From: Perkinsus olseni
Taxonomy: Eukaryota; Perkinsozoa; Perkinsida; Perkinsidae
Direction: 5' to 3'
Assembly: GCA_013115135.1 (NCBI GenBank)
Contig: JABANP010000224.1
Coordinates: 1-64,000 of the forward strand
Length of the DNA: 64,000 nt
In this document: positions 1-12,280 of the stretch, one piece after another
Numbering within the stretch: the first letter of the stretch is position 1
Layout of the letters: each line of letters begins with the position of its first letter
Made by a program: the position numbers and the translations under genes
The notes under the pieces: generated by a model
What the model saw: the letters and a program-made list of their open reading frames with translations, nothing else
The model's database searches: none
What the model was told of the DNA's origin: nothing

Positions 1-2687
1 CGCCGAGATCTGGGAACTGTGGATTCATCCTCAAATGAGTCCAGTTCTTGATGCTGACAATCTCCTCGTGGATAGCCGCCCTCTCATCGAGGTTACGAGC
101 CCGCATATTCAAATGCTTGTGAGGAGGTATAATGTAGAATTGTCGAGGTAGAGATTGTGGCCCAAGCTGGGGTGCCAAACCAATGTACCAACCGTAAAAA
201 ACTTGAGCACTGTGGGGGAAAGGAATTGGCTTGTTAACCCAAGTGTTGGTATGCCGCTTGGACCAGTCAGATTTCCCAAATGTAGCCCAGTAGCCGAGAT
301 GGCTCGCGATATTCAGTAATGGGGAGGTATTGTCATATTCCAGAACGTCTCCACCTCCAAAGGAGGCGACGTCCATCGCCTGATCCTTTAGGCCACCGAA
401 GGTGAAGGCAGTCGCCGCGCCTGTGAGCTGTAAAGTCTGCGTAAATAAAGAGCAGGCGGAACCACAGTTGCCATCCGTCACGAAGGCGACCTCTGTCCAA
501 TACTCAGCATCGTAGCTCGGCTCGACGAGGTTCGGCATAACATTCTCAATAATATCATAGCAGAAGTCATATAGGCTCGTAGAAGAGTAGTTCGAAGGCT
601 TACCCCATGGGAGGACTCGATAGTTGGTGAACTGGCTCAGTGGAGGGTCGAAAGGCTCGCGAGTTTTGGGATCCAGAGCGAACCCATTATCGAAAGGATA
701 CCAACCATACTGCGGAGCTATTTGCGATCCAAAGGCTGTTGACGCATTCAAGAAGAGTCTTTCCTTGAGGAAGGCGTTGAAAAGCTTCGCCCGTTGAGCA
801 GCCGTGCTCTGTGATAATATACCCTCCTCGATCTTCTTCAGTCGCGGTACCTCGGTGTTCTCCACTCGAGAATCCTGTGTTGTCTCTGCGTCAGAGAGCA
901 ACTGATCGGCGTAGTTGAGGAGGAGGTACAGCTGTTGGAACCTCTCATGAATTAAGGCAGGGTCTCCGACCTTATCGGCATTCTCGCTGAAGAAGTTGTC
1001 GATAGTCTGATTGTAGTTAACACCAAAAGAGGATACCCAAGATATCCAGTTATCCGTCATGTGTCGAACCTCACGGGAACAGGCCTCATCTGCATTGGGT
1101 ACTATGTACCATTGCAGTGCATAAGTTGAAGCACCCAATCCGCCAGGATTGGCAGAGACGTCGAACAGTATTCGAGTCACGTTGTTCTGGCGAGCGAAGT
1201 CCTGGACTTCTGAGAAGTTCGCGAAGAGGTCAGCATCACCAATGGTGCCAACAGTTTCGAAAGTGCCTGGACGGAAATCCGGAACATCCACGACTACTGT
1301 GTCATCTAACAAGGAATACTGATAGCCGATTCCCTCGATCCACTGCCCTGCTTTCTGGGTCGCGAAAGGGCTCGCCGCAAGAGATCTTTTATGCAGCCGA
1401 CGTCCAGATTTCTCAGTGAGTATGTCGTCCAACATTTCGTTATCGTAGTCGCCAGCTGAGAAGTCTCCAGCAAAATCCCACAGAGTGTCACCCTCCTTCT
1501 GGTAGAACTCGGTCTCGAACTTCACCGTCCTCTGGAAGAGAGGATTCCAATTGGTCAGCACGTTGTAGAACTGCGCGGTAAGCGCATCCTCTCCAGCGGA
1601 TTTGCGGTAGTCGCTCAACTCGCCTATCCAAAATATAGTCTCAGTAGATCCGTCATCGAAGGTTACCCGAATTGGGCCTTCCGGGGGCTGGAAGAACCGA
1701 GGGTCCACGGAGATCTCTGGACTCGCGAGGAAATGCCTATTGATCCTCTGAAGGGGCCCCGGTACAATTCCCAAATACGGGCCACTTTCGGAGACAGCAT
1801 CCTGCATCCATTCAAGGACAGGCTTGCCATCCACCTCCACGATAACATCACCCTCCTCGTGCTTAGTCACCGGTGTGCCGTAGATAGCGTGGTAGAACTC
1901 GGGCAAGTCCTCGGCGAAGCCCAGAGTTATCACCTGAGCTCCGTTACGCATATGCGAATTGAGGAGGATGGGCAGAAAATAATAGAAGTCTCCGTAAGGC
2001 GTATCATACCGTAAATGGCCATCGTTGAGGCGCCTGAACTCGCGCTGTAGAGCGAAGTGGAAGGGAGCCGCTGGGATGCTCTCACTAAAGAACTTTCTTC
2101 GCTCCGCCGGAAGTCATCGGGTCCAACACATCTGCGAACTCCCTTATCTTGTCATCAATGAATCCCTTAATGTCAACATCAAGAGAATGGAGTTTGAATC
2201 CGCAGGTGTTGGACTGAATGGATTTGTTCAGCCCGTTGGCGACATCCGTGAAGGCGTAGGTCTCAGTCAAGCCGTACTTCAGATTGTGGAGGGTGAAGAG
2301 AGCGTTAAAGTTGGTGATGGTCAGACTGTTGAGGCATCTGTTCACCTCGTCCGCCCTGCCCAATATAAAGTCCTTCTTGGCATCATCAGCCACCGGGTCC
2401 AGGACCGTCTGACCCCTCGCTGGGTCGAGGAGAGCGCATTCGTCAACAGCAGGGATTGGCGGTGTCGGTATATTAGACGTGTTCGCAGGTCCGCAGGGAA
2501 TGGGGGGATGACTGCCGTGACACACCGCACCAGATCCCACCTTGTAGAACATACAGTAGGAGTCATCACGCTGCGTCACATCGCGGCAAGCTTGGTCCCA
2601 TTTTTCGGAATCAGGGGGTTGGCCTTGGACGAGGGACTTCCTGACCCACCAGAAGGTAACCATGAAGAGGCGGAGCGAGCGCATCAT
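1..2687 (-). pseudogene. S41/CPAF-like secreted peptidase, copy 1 (frameshifted, 3' end off window)
   Basis: Near-identical tandem copy of the gene at 6444-9149, offset about 6463 bp. The last handful of codons lie beyond the left edge. Relative to copy 2 there is a one-base net gain at about 2108-2114 that moves the frame and stops the protein about 200 residues after the start at 2687. A ~26-bp insertion near 2735-2765 also breaks the longer upstream reading frame that exists in copy 2. Downstream of the shift the frame is open and the serine motif GNCGSACS (Ser codon 458-460) is intact, so the lesion is recent, or an assembly error. A patch at 304-399 is strongly diverged from copy 2 without indels. 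Called a pseudogene on the single shift only. Confidence 0.7.
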
Positions 2688-4181
2688 TGATGGTGACAAC
2701 TCTCTGCAATCGGGTCGCGGCACGCTCAGACGATGATCGCACCCCCGCCCACCGTGGAAGCTTACCCACATACCCGCTGGTCGATAACCTTCTTCCGAGG
2801 AATTCTTAGCTTTGAGCTGATAGTGTGCATGCGTGCCCGTTTAGCTAGTACCTGACCAGTAGCTCCGGTGAACCTGTTCAACAGCAGTGACGACTCTCTC
2901 TTCGCCTCCTGCTCGAGCGGAGATTGCCAGTGTAGAAGCCACACCATTATTCGCTCGAGGAGGCGACCGCGTGTCGACCCGCTCCGATCAAATCCCTAAA
3001 TATCTGGAAAGAGTCGTGTAGGGGCCGTAGGAGTTTGTCTCGGGCTGGTGACGTGGCCGTCCGAGTGCACGCATGCGATCGTTACGGCTGGTGTGCACTA
3101 TGGTGGTAACTCTGCGATATGCAAGAGCTACTTGCTCGTTCAGTACTACTCAGCTATCCGGCAATCATCGCTGCACATTCCTTCACTTCTTCTGCATACC
3201 ACTAGTCCCAAAGTACTATCTGGCCTCATTCTACGCCTCGCACTCGCGCGTATATGCGTTCTTAGCGTCCGTGCGGGAGGGTATGACGTATGCAAGTGGG
3301 TTGAGCAGGGTTACGCTAAGTCTCCTTCACCATGGGAACCTATGAAACACCACAGGTTGCCGAGCTGCGAGTATTCCCTCTGGCGTCAGCGTCCATAATG
3401 ATGAGGACATCACTGGCAGAGAGTGAAGTGCTTGTTACACTACTTCTGTCCCAGGGTAGTGGTATTGGCTTATTCTGGCAGCACACGACATGTTTGGTCT
3501 CACTCTGAGTGTTTGAATATTGATTTTGAGTATTTACATAGTTTGGTCCAACATCGGCTTTGTTTTAACTGAGAGTTGGGGTTTCTAAGGCGTGTGGCAA
3601 TTCGAATCTGATGATCCGGTCAGAACTTGTTCTGTTCGGAATAAGACGTACATCAGCGTCGGCATTCGGGCCTTATGCTAGACTGGGAACGGGTTCCGTT
3701 GTGGATACGGCGCACATCGTGCAGTACACTGACAATCATCCTTAGCCTGGTATCTCCCTGCTTAAAACCGCCAAACTCAGCTCGGGCATTCATTGCTTCA
3801 ACGACGTCCGACAGACTTCGACACAAAAGTCTCTACCGAGAGATACGCTCCTCAAGGGAGAGATGCAGACAAATGCAGATGTACGAAAATGAGGCCTCCA
3901 TTCCACGTAAATGACGCGTCAAAGTTCCCCTCCCGCACGACGACGCCTCCCGATCACAGAATATCCTAACAGCCGAGAATACAGTTCATCGTAAACTGCT
4001 CACCAAGAGAACTTTCATCACCGCAGGCCGTCACCACCCAAAACCATTGACAACCCAAGGCCCCAATCTACCAAACAACGTAATGACAAAGTATCAACAA
4101 ACAGTAGATGTTTTTCATATTAGAGCGTTCCAATGAATCTACGAACTGCTTCCAACACATTTCCATCTTCGTGGAACTTCC
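1..4181. repeat. Tandem segmental duplication, block 1
   Basis: Matches 6464-10624 almost base for base, covering the peptidase gene and about 1.5 kb of its 5' flank. Identity ends abruptly near 4181/10624 after a shared stretch about the paired CCATCTT/GTGGAACTTCC segment. Differences are scattered substitutions, a few small indels and one dense patch at 304-399. The left end of the block is outside the window. Confidence 0.95.
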
Positions 4182-4694
4182 AAGCTATACATCATTCGAA
4201 AGAGCGCGTTCCAAAACCCCCGTAAAAAATAGGGAGAAATTCGGGGCCGAACTTCCGAGTTCAAAACAACAGGAAATAACCGAAAATTTTGAATTTACAA
4301 TGGGAGAAAAGTGCGATTTTCCCGATTTTCGCAGAATTATTTCGCAATATTGGACGTTTCTACGGCTTAACGAGCCATGCGGTCCGGAAGTCCAGGAAGC
4401 ACTCTTTCTAGGAAAAATATGACAACGCTGCCGAGAGCGCCCGTTGTCGAATAAATAAGCCGAGAAATTCGTCACGTTTCGGCGCTTCAGCCCCAACTAG
4501 CGATCTAATGGGTTTGACCACCGACTTTCGTGTGGTTCAAGACTACCCATGGTTCAAATTTTCCACATCCGGGGGCTCATGTCATCGTAAAAGATTATAA
4601 TCCCCCGCTCCAATCCTCACTCTGAGTCGATCGGCATAGAGACCCTACTCCATATCACAAGTTGCACGGTTTTGTCGGAAAAATGACATCCGTG

Positions 4695-4705
4695 GGATTC
4701 GAACC
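4695..4705 (-). repeat. tRNA-like B-box fragment
   Basis: The minus strand reads GGTTCGAATCC, an exact RNA polymerase III B-box, followed by CCACGGATGTCATTTTT. The T and acceptor stems do not pair, so it is not a working tRNA. Probably a tRNA-derived SINE fragment. Confidence 0.45.
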
Positions 4706-4851
4706 GGAGACGTTGTAACTTTCCAGTATTCAACGTATCTTGACTAATGCGTTTTCCCAAAGCTTTCGAATGAACAAGGGGGTTCCGCACACAGGGTGAT
4801 TCGCGGTGCACACATCCCGCGAGCTCCGCTCCTTCGTCTCGAAGACCTAGT

Positions 4852-4890
4852 CAACAAAACCGCGTGAGGACTCTTCACGCGGTTTTGTCG
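4852..4890. repeat. Inverted repeat, 16-bp arms, 7-nt loop
   Basis: Arms 4852-4867 and 4875-4890 pair at 15 of 16 positions around a short loop. It could be a hairpin in RNA or DNA. No T-run follows, so it is not a simple terminator. Confidence 0.8.
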
Positions 4891-5244
4891 AACTAAGAAT
4901 GTTTCTGCCTCATACGCACTCAGGCGTGCACCCAAATCACTAACCCGTCCTCACGCCCATCCCGTCATGGCGGAAACGTCCAAATTTGCAATTATACCGC
5001 AAGCTTAGACAAGTTCTGTGACATGCCGTTGCCTGGGCTAGTGATCGTCAACACTTCTAATGAATTCAATGCGCTGAAACGATTTCGGTAGAATCCCGTA
5101 GTCTCTCGTGTTGGGAACGGAGTTCGAGTACAGGTTTTGTACTCCGAGCCCCGGAGTACAACAAGCAGATCTCTTTCTGAGTAACTCGGTTTCTCAGTCG
5201 CAGACTCTGCCCCGCTTGCGCGCATGCTACGGTGTGCGGGCAAG

Positions 5245-5266
5245 GTGCCCGCAGGGCACTGCCCGG
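5245..5266. repeat. 14-bp inverted-insertion footprint, core GTGCCCGG (1 mismatch)
   Basis: One change in the inverted copy. Located in the spacer between peptidase blocks. Confidence 0.85.
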
Positions 5267-5670
5267 AAACTTCAATGACAATGTTTGTTTCGGGGAGGAC
5301 TCGGAAGAACCGACGTCGCTTTGAACGAGCCTCGCTCAACACGGCCAGTTGTCGCGCCAGAAGACGTCAGTCTCAGAGTGACCGTGAAGCTACAGACAAC
5401 GGTATTCGGCTGGGAGAATCTCAGTCTGGTTCAGGTTAACGCACCGCGCGTGCATACTGCAGCGAGCTGAGCTAAGCTCAGCCCGTCACCGTAAACGCTT
5501 CGTTGCGTGACAACCTCCGGAGCCGACGACGATTTTCTCGATGAATGAGTAATCAGCACGCACCAGGAACCTCAACTCATCAAGCGCGGGAGTCTCCCAT
5601 GTGACCTCTACCTGCACCAAGAAACGTGACGACGAGGAATTGAGAGCAGATAATGGCCCTTATTGTAGCT

Positions 5671-5692
5671 ACTCCCTGAGGGAGGCTCCCTC
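5671..5692. repeat. 14-bp inverted-insertion footprint, core ACTCCCTC (1 mismatch)
   Basis: Mismatch at the base that should complement b. Part of a larger CCCTGAGGGAG palindrome. Confidence 0.82.
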
Positions 5693-6443
5693 AGGGCCCC
5701 TCGGAGCCAACAGCATCTGGCCGACTCCCTTTTCTTCAAGGAGGTTCCGAAGCATCCGAGGAATCACGCAAGAGGGTTTAACTGATACAAGCGTTTTATT
5801 AGCGGACAACGGTTGTTCGACAACCGTCTAACCGCCATGAGAACAGAATAGTTCTTGAATGAACGGTATAGTAAGACTTCAGTTACTATCTTATATCGCG
5901 CCACTCACTCCCAGATGCGGGACTGATTTGAAGGTGAGGTCGCCGAGGATAACGCCGCGCATAGGCCAGATTTGGCATATGTCAGCATGGCTTTGTGAAC
6001 ACAACGGCATGAGGTTGGCCGAGAAGCAGCATCGCGAAAAAACTTCGATGGGCCAATACGGCGCCTCAAGGGTAGACGGCAACGCTTTCTTGAAGTGCTC
6101 AGAGTACAGACACGGAAACTTCATTATGGAGGTACCACTGATACCATATGAGTCAATCGGCTGGGAAAATGGTAACAACTGAACGCTTGTGAGCGGCATA
6201 CGACTTTATGTCATGAAGCAGGCATAAAGTTTACCAGAGTAATGACCTCCATCCGAAGGCAACTCACTTTCTCCGAGCGAGCACAGTAAGTGTGGCATTC
6301 AATACTTTGATGAAGTGTAACTAATCCAATGAATGAAGAAGGAATGATACACTACAACCGCGATGAAGAACAGAGTTCTCACACTTTTATGTGCGGTCGA
6401 GGATTACCTCCGCTGAGATATAAAGAGACGAAAACCGTAGGGG

Positions 6444-9149
6444 CTAGCGGTAAGCCGGGCAATCGCCGAGATCTGGGAACTGCGGATTCATCCTCAAATG
6501 AGCCCAGTTCTTGATGTTGACAATCTCCTCGTGGATAGCCGCCCTCTCATCGAGGTTACGAGCCCACATATTCAAATGCTTGTGAGGAGGTATAATGTAG
6601 AATTGTCGAGGTAGAGATTGTGGCCCAAGCTGGGGTGCCAAACCAATGTACCAACCGTAAAAAACTTGAGCACTGTGGGGGAAAGGAATTGGCTTGTTAA
6701 CCCAAGTGTTGGTATGCCGCTTGGACCAGTCAGATTTCCCAAATGTAGCCCAGTAGCCGAGATGGCTGGCGATGTTCAGCCTAGCGGATATATCGTCATA
6801 ATCTTGTCGCGCTGCACTGCCAGCAGCAGCGACGTCCATCGGTTGATCAGCTAGGCCACCGAAGGTGAAGGCAGTCGCCGCGCCTGTGAGCTGTAAAGTC
6901 TGCGTAAATAGAGAACAAGCGGAACCGCAGTTGCCATCCGTCACGAAGGCAACCTCGGTCCAATACTCAGCATCGTAGCTTGGCTCGACGAGGTTCGGCA
7001 TAACATTCTCAATAATATCATAGCAGAAGTCATATAGGCTCGTAGAAGAGTAGTTCGAAGGCTTACCCCATGGGAGGACTCGATAGTTGGTGAACTGGCT
7101 CAGTGGAGGGTCGAAAGGCTCGCGAGTTTTGGGATCCAGAGCGAACCCATTATCGAAAGGATACCAACCATACTGCGGAGCTATTTGCGATCCAAAGGCT
7201 GTTGACGCATTCAAGAAGAGTCTTTCCTTGAGGAAGGCGTTGAAAAGCTTCGCCCGTTGAGCAGCCGTGCTCTGTGATAATATACCCTCCTCGATCTTCT
7301 TCAGACGCGGTACCTCGATGTTCTCCACTCGAGAATTCTGTGTTGTCTCTGCGTCAGAGAGCAACTGATCGGCGTAGTTGAGGAGGAGGTACAGCTGTTG
7401 GAACCTCTCATGAATTAAGGCAGGGTCTCCGACCTTATCGGCATTCTCGCTGAAGAAGTTGTCGATAGTCTGATTGTAGTTAACACCAAAAGAGGATACC
7501 CAAGATATCCAGTTATCCGTCATGTGTCGAACCTCACGGGAACAGGCCTCATCTGCATTGGGTACTATGTACCATTGCAGTGCATAAGTTGAAGCACCCA
7601 ATCCGCCAGGATTGGCAGAGACGTCGAACAGTATTCGAGTCACGTTGTTCTGGCGAGCGAAGTCCTGGACTTCTGAGAAGTTCGCGAAGAGGTCAGCATC
7701 ACCAATGGTGCCAACAGTTTCGAAAGTGCCTGGACGGAAATCCGGAACATCCACGACTACTGTGTCATCTAACAAGGAATACTGATAGCCGATTCCCTCG
7801 ATCCACTGCCCTGCTTTCTGGGTCGCGGAAGGGCTCGCCGCAAGAGATCTTTTATGCAGCCGACGTCCAGATTTCTCAGTGAGTATGTCGTCCAACATTT
7901 CGTTATCGTAGTCGCCAGCTGAGAAGTCTCCAGCAAAATCCCACAGAGTGTCACCCTCCTTCTGGTAGAACTCGGTCTCGAACTTCACCGTCCTCTGGAA
8001 GAGAGGATTCCAATTGGTCAGCACGTTGTAGAACTGCGCGGTAAGCGCATCCTCTCCAGCGGATTTGCGGTAGTCGCTCAACTCGCCTATCCAAAATATA
8101 GTCTCAGTAGATCCGTCATCGAAGGTTACCCGAATTGGGCCTTCCGGGGGCTGGAAGAACCGAGGGTCCACGGAGATCTCTGGACTCGCGAGGAAATGCC
8201 TATTGATCCTCTGAAGGGGCCCCGGTACAATTCCCAAATACGGGCCACTTTCGGAGACAGCATCCTGCATCCATTCAAGGACAGGCTTGCCATCCACCTC
8301 CACGATAACATCACCCTCCTCGTGCTTAGTCACCGGTGTGCCGTAGATAGCGTGGTAGAACTCGGGCAAGTCCTCGGCGAAGCCGAGAGTTATCACCTGA
8401 GCTCCGTTACGCATATGCGAATTGAGGAGGATGGGCAGAAAATAATAGAAGTCTCCGTAAGGCGTATCATACCGTAAATGGCCATCGTTGAGGCGCCTGA
8501 ACTCGCGCTGTAGAGCGAAGTGGAAGGGAGCCGCTGGGATGCTCTCACTTAAGAACTTTCTTCGCTCCGCCGGGGTCATCGGGTCCAACACATCTGCGAA
8601 CTCCCTTATCTTGTCATCAATGAATCCCTTAATGTCAACATCAAGAGAATGGAGTTTGAATCCGCAGGTGTTGGACTGAATGGATTTGTTCAGCCCGTTG
8701 GCGACATCCGTGAAGGCGTAGGTCTCAGTCAAGCCGTACTTCAGATTGTGGAGGGTGAAGAGAGCGTTGAAGTTGGTGATGGTCAGACTGTTGAGGCATC
8801 TGTTCACATCGTCCGCCCTGCCCAATATAAAGTCCTTCTTGGCATCATCAGCCACCGGGTCCAGGACCGTCTGACCCCTCGCTGGGTCGAGGAGAGCGCA
8901 TTCGTCAACAGCAGGGATTGGCGGTGTCGGTATATTAGACGTGTTCGCAGGGCCGCAGGGAATGGGGGGATGACTGCCGTGACACACCGCACCAGGTCCC
9001 ACCTTGTAGAACATACAGTAGGAGTCATCACGCTGCGTCACATCGCGGCAAGCTTGGTCCCATTCTTCGGAATCAGGGGGTTGGCCTTGGACGAGGGACT
9101 TCCTGACCCACCAGAAGGTAACCATGAAGAGGCGGAGCGAGCGCATCAT
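6444..9149 (-). CDS. S41/CPAF-like secreted serine peptidase, copy 2 (intact)
   Basis: Uninterrupted frame. It opens in frame at 9506, but I prefer the ATG at 9149 (901 aa). The peptide after that ATG is basic and then hydrophobic (MRSLRLFMVTFWW), like a signal peptide, while the upstream part looks like translated leader. A cysteine-containing N-terminal region is followed by a PDZ-like stretch (EEGDVIVEVDGKPVLEW) and a C-terminal S41 core. FVTDGNCGSACSLF carries the probable nucleophile Ser743 (codon 6921-6923), as in CPAF and fungal S41 peptidases of the UstP type. Likely a secreted or vacuolar processing peptidase. The substrate is unknown. No intron is needed. It lies in the second of two tandem blocks. 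Confidence 0.8.
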   Translation of the reverse strand: MMRSLRLFMVTFWWVRKSLVQGQPPDSEEWDQACRDVTQRDDSYCMFYKVGPGAVCHGSHPPIPCGPANTSNIPTPPIPAVDECALLDPARGQTVLDPVADDAKKDFILGRADDVNRCLNSLTITNFNALFTLHNLKYGLTETYAFTDVANGLNKSIQSNTCGFKLHSLDVDIKGFIDDKIREFADVLDPMTPAERRKFLSESIPAAPFHFALQREFRRLNDGHLRYDTPYGDFYYFLPILLNSHMRNGAQVITLGFAEDLPEFYHAIYGTPVTKHEEGDVIVEVDGKPVLEWMQDAVSESGPYLGIVPGPLQRINRHFLASPEISVDPRFFQPPEGPIRVTFDDGSTETIFWIGELSDYRKSAGEDALTAQFYNVLTNWNPLFQRTVKFETEFYQKEGDTLWDFAGDFSAGDYDNEMLDDILTEKSGRRLHKRSLAASPSATQKAGQWIEGIGYQYSLLDDTVVVDVPDFRPGTFETVGTIGDADLFANFSEVQDFARQNNVTRILFDVSANPGGLGASTYALQWYIVPNADEACSREVRHMTDNWISWVSSFGVNYNQTIDNFFSENADKVGDPALIHERFQQLYLLLNYADQLLSDAETTQNSRVENIEVPRLKKIEEGILSQSTAAQRAKLFNAFLKERLFLNASTAFGSQIAPQYGWYPFDNGFALDPKTREPFDPPLSQFTNYRVLPWGKPSNYSSTSLYDFCYDIIENVMPNLVEPSYDAEYWTEVAFVTDGNCGSACSLFTQTLQLTGAATAFTFGGLADQPMDVAAAGSAARQDYDDISARLNIASHLGYWATFGKSDWSKRHTNTWVNKPIPFPHSAQVFYGWYIGLAPQLGPQSLPRQFYIIPPHKHLNMWARNLDERAAIHEEIVNIKNWAHLRMNPQFPDLGDCPAYR

Positions 9150-10624
9150 TGATGGGGAAAGCTCTCTGCGATTGGGCCGCGGCACGCTCAGACGATGATC
9201 ACATACCCGCTGGTCGATAACCTTCTTCCGAGGAATTCTTAGCTTTGAGCTGATAGTGTGCATGCGTGCGCGTTTAGCTAGTACCTGACCAGTAGCTCCG
9301 GTGAACCTGTTCAACAGCAGTGACGACTCTCTCTTCGCCTCCTGCTCGAGCGGAGACCGCCAGTGCAGAAGCCACACCATTATTCGCTCGAGGAGGCGAC
9401 CGCGTGTCGACCCGCTCCGATCAAATCCCAAATATCTGGAAAGAGTCGTGTAGGGGCCGTAGGAGTTTGTCTCCGGCTGGTGACGTGGCCGTCCGAGTGC
9501 ACGCATGCGATCGTTACGGCTGGTGTGTACTATAGTGGTAACTCTGCGATATGCAAGAGCTACTTGCTCGTTCAGTACTACTCAGCTATCCGGCCATCAT
9601 CGCTGCACATCCCTTCACTTCTTCTGCATACCACTAGTCCCAAAGTACTATCTGGCCTCATTCTACGCCTCGCACTCGCGCGTATATGCGTTCTTAGCGT
9701 CCGTGCGGGAGGGTATGACGTATGCAAGTGAGTTGAGCAGGGTTACGCTAAGTCTCCTTCACCGTGGGAACCTATGAAACACCACAGCTTTCCGAGCTGC
9801 GAGTATTCCCTCTGGCGTCAGCGTCCATAATGATGAGGACATCACTGGCAGAGTAGAAGAGTGAAGTGCATTGTTACACTACTTCTGTCCCAGGGTAGTG
9901 GTATTGGCTTATTCTGGCAGCACAAGACATGTTTCGTCTCACTCTGAGTGTTTAAATGATGATTTTGAGTATTTACATAGTTTGGTCCAACATTGGCTTT
10001 GTTTCAACTGAGAGTTGGGGTTTCTAAGGCGTGTGGCAATTCGAATCTAACGATCCGGTCAGAACTTGTTCTGTTCGGAATAAGACGTACATCAGCGTCG
10101 GCATTCGGGCCTTATGCTAGACTGGGAACGGGTTTCGTTGCGGATACGGCGCACATCGTGCAGTACACTGACACTCATCCTTAGCCTGGTATCTCCCTGC
10201 TTAAAACCGCCAAACTCAGCTCGGGCATTCATTGCTTCAACCACGTTCGACAGACTTCGACACAAAGTCTCTACCGAGAGATACGTTCCTCAAGGGAGAG
10301 ATGCAGACAAATGCAGATGTACAAAAATGAGGCCTCCATGCCACGTTAATGACGCGTCAAGGTTCCCCTCCCGCAACGACGACGTCTCCCGATCACGCAA
10401 TATCCAAACAGCCGAGAGCACAGTTCATCGTAAACTGCTCACCAAGAGAACATTCATCACCGCAGGCCGTGACTACCCAAAACCATTGACAACCCAAGGC
10501 CACAATCTACCAAACAACGTTATGACAAAGTATTAACAAACAGTAGATGTTTTTCGTATTAGAGCGTTCCAACGAATCTACGAACTGCTTTCAAGACATT
10601 TCCATCTTTGTGGAACTTCCCAGC
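6464..10624. repeat. Tandem segmental duplication, block 2
   Basis: Second copy of the block at 1-4181. The 2.28 kb between the blocks (4182-6463) is not repeated, so the duplication unit is about 6.46 kb in period if the spacer belongs to it. The 5' flank of the gene (9150-10624) shows no convincing further gene. Confidence 0.95.
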
Positions 10625-10845
10625 CAAGGAATCCTAGGCAACCCAGCCTCCAATTTATGATCACACATTTCAGAAACACTCGACGCATTACGCGCGAGGC
10701 TCAATTGATAGCAGTAGCTTACGAGCTCAGAAGACAAGCAAGCTGCCATTCGCTAAACAGTAGTAACTTCATTCTATAGTGGTAAGCTTTGGCCTGCTAA
10801 TCTTCAAACCAGAAAAAAGAAGCACAGTCCTACAGGAATGAACAT

Positions 10846-12280
10846 TCATTGCAAGTAGTAATCAACTACTTGGAAAGCTGCTACAGACGTACCAACGACC
10901 AACGTAAAACAGCCAAAGATGAAGATGCCGGTGCATTTAGCATTCTCCGGAGCAAGTAACCTTTTACTCTTGGATACCGCTACATTGAAACCACCGGGAG
11001 CCAGGAAGCACAGAATCGAGCCCGATATCGCACCAACCACTCCCAGAATGATCGATATATCAGGCAGGCAAGCAGCAATGATGTATGTGAGTAATACAAC
11101 TACAGTAACAGTAACGACGCCAACGAGCTCAGGGCGTTTCGGCCTTAGAATGGTAACGACAGCAACTCTGACCGGGTACACTGTGAAAGGATACGTACCG
11201 ATGTAAGCAACAGCCGAAAGCACGAGACCAATTATAACAACCACATTACCTTCGGGTATGAACTTATTCATATTAAGGATGATGCTACTTTCTACTTCGC
11301 TGCCATAAACAAGCGTGAAACATATTGAAATCAGCAAGTAAACGACGAGACACACGGAAGACGCCCAAGCCGCGACAATGCGAAATTTCCTCGGGCTTCT
11401 ATCACTCATCTCCATATAAATATCGGGAATATTGCACTGATTACAGAAAGCGAAGATGAAAGTGTTTGCAGCCCCTAGACAGGATACCCAACCAGTAGGA
11501 GCATAGAACGTGATATCGTTAGTGGTGAAGTCCGGAGACAGACCTTCAGTGGCGAGAAGAAAGACTCCTACGAAACCCAAGTAAAATATGCCGAAAATAG
11601 ACACAAGCGTTAGATACCTCAATGAGCTCATCCTCCTCACAAGAGGAAATAGGGTAGAGGACTACTGCCAAGACGAGGAGCGAAAGATAGACGCGCTTCG
11701 TTAGAAGGTTACCGTACCAGGTATCCGACTCGACAACAGCGGCAAAAAGAGAAGATAAGATATCTGTTACAGTGATGAGGTAACCACTGCCGGCACCAAC
11801 ACAGAAGATCATGATAGGAGCTTGGAACCAATAGCCAACAGCGTTCCCAAACAAGTAGGGGACGAGCTCCGCGTAGGAGGTCTTTCCAGACACTTCTATC
11901 GCAGTCACGATCATCTCCAAAGAATACACCATCAAGACGGCCATCATGATGAGTAGAAGAATGCCAAAAATGAAACCACCGTTGACCATCGCGAACGTAG
12001 ACGACAGAGCTGCAGCTCCCAAAGTAGCCTTGATGACAGCGATTGTTGCCGTACCAGCTGAGCCGGGCGAGAGGAACCCCTCCGAACTGCCGGGTTGTGG
12101 ATCGTCTTCCTTTACAAGCTCTTCCTTTGTATCCAGATAACTTCCACTGGCCATCCCTTTCACCGGAGAGGCATGCAGGCCAAGATCAGATGCTGGTGTG
12201 CAAGTTCTCGAGATGACCAGATCGTCTACAGAGACAGTATCATCGCCACTATCGTACAGCGTCTTCGGTAATTCCGGCAT
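10846..12280 (-). pseudogene. AAAP/SLC38-type amino-acid transporter, copy 1 (one +1 frameshift)
   Basis: An N-terminal half (12280 to about 11645) and a C-terminal half (about 11645 to 10846) lie in different frames. Together they match the intact neighbour at 12963-14372. The join falls in LYPI..LV..SSLRYLTL, where an extra T at about 11647-11649 (sense strand TTT) shifts the frame by one. The hydrophilic N-tail is followed by the family opening TIAVIKATLGAAALSSTFAM and about 11 hydrophobic segments, as expected for Aa_trans (PF01490) permeases, which move neutral amino acids across plasma or vacuolar membranes. It could be a real pseudogene, a base-call error, or a frameshifted but expressed gene. 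Confidence 0.7.

Larger units (their letters stand above)
4182..6463. other. Spacer between the duplicated peptidase blocks; no gene seen
   Basis: No frame here has conserved features. It holds a tRNA-like B-box (4695-4705), a 16-bp hairpin (4852-4890), two 14-bp inverted-insertion footprints (5245-5266, 5671-5692) and other short palindromes, for example 5462-5480 and around 5810-5828. Confidence 0.6.

Noticed and set aside
1663..2690. Long frames antisense to the peptidase gene
   Set aside because: They mirror the conserved peptidase coding strand in both copies and have no features of their own.
4695..4705. Possible tRNA genes at the Pol III box sequences
   Set aside because: A- and B-boxes are good, but T-arm and acceptor stems do not pair at any of the sites, so they are kept as tRNA-like repeats.
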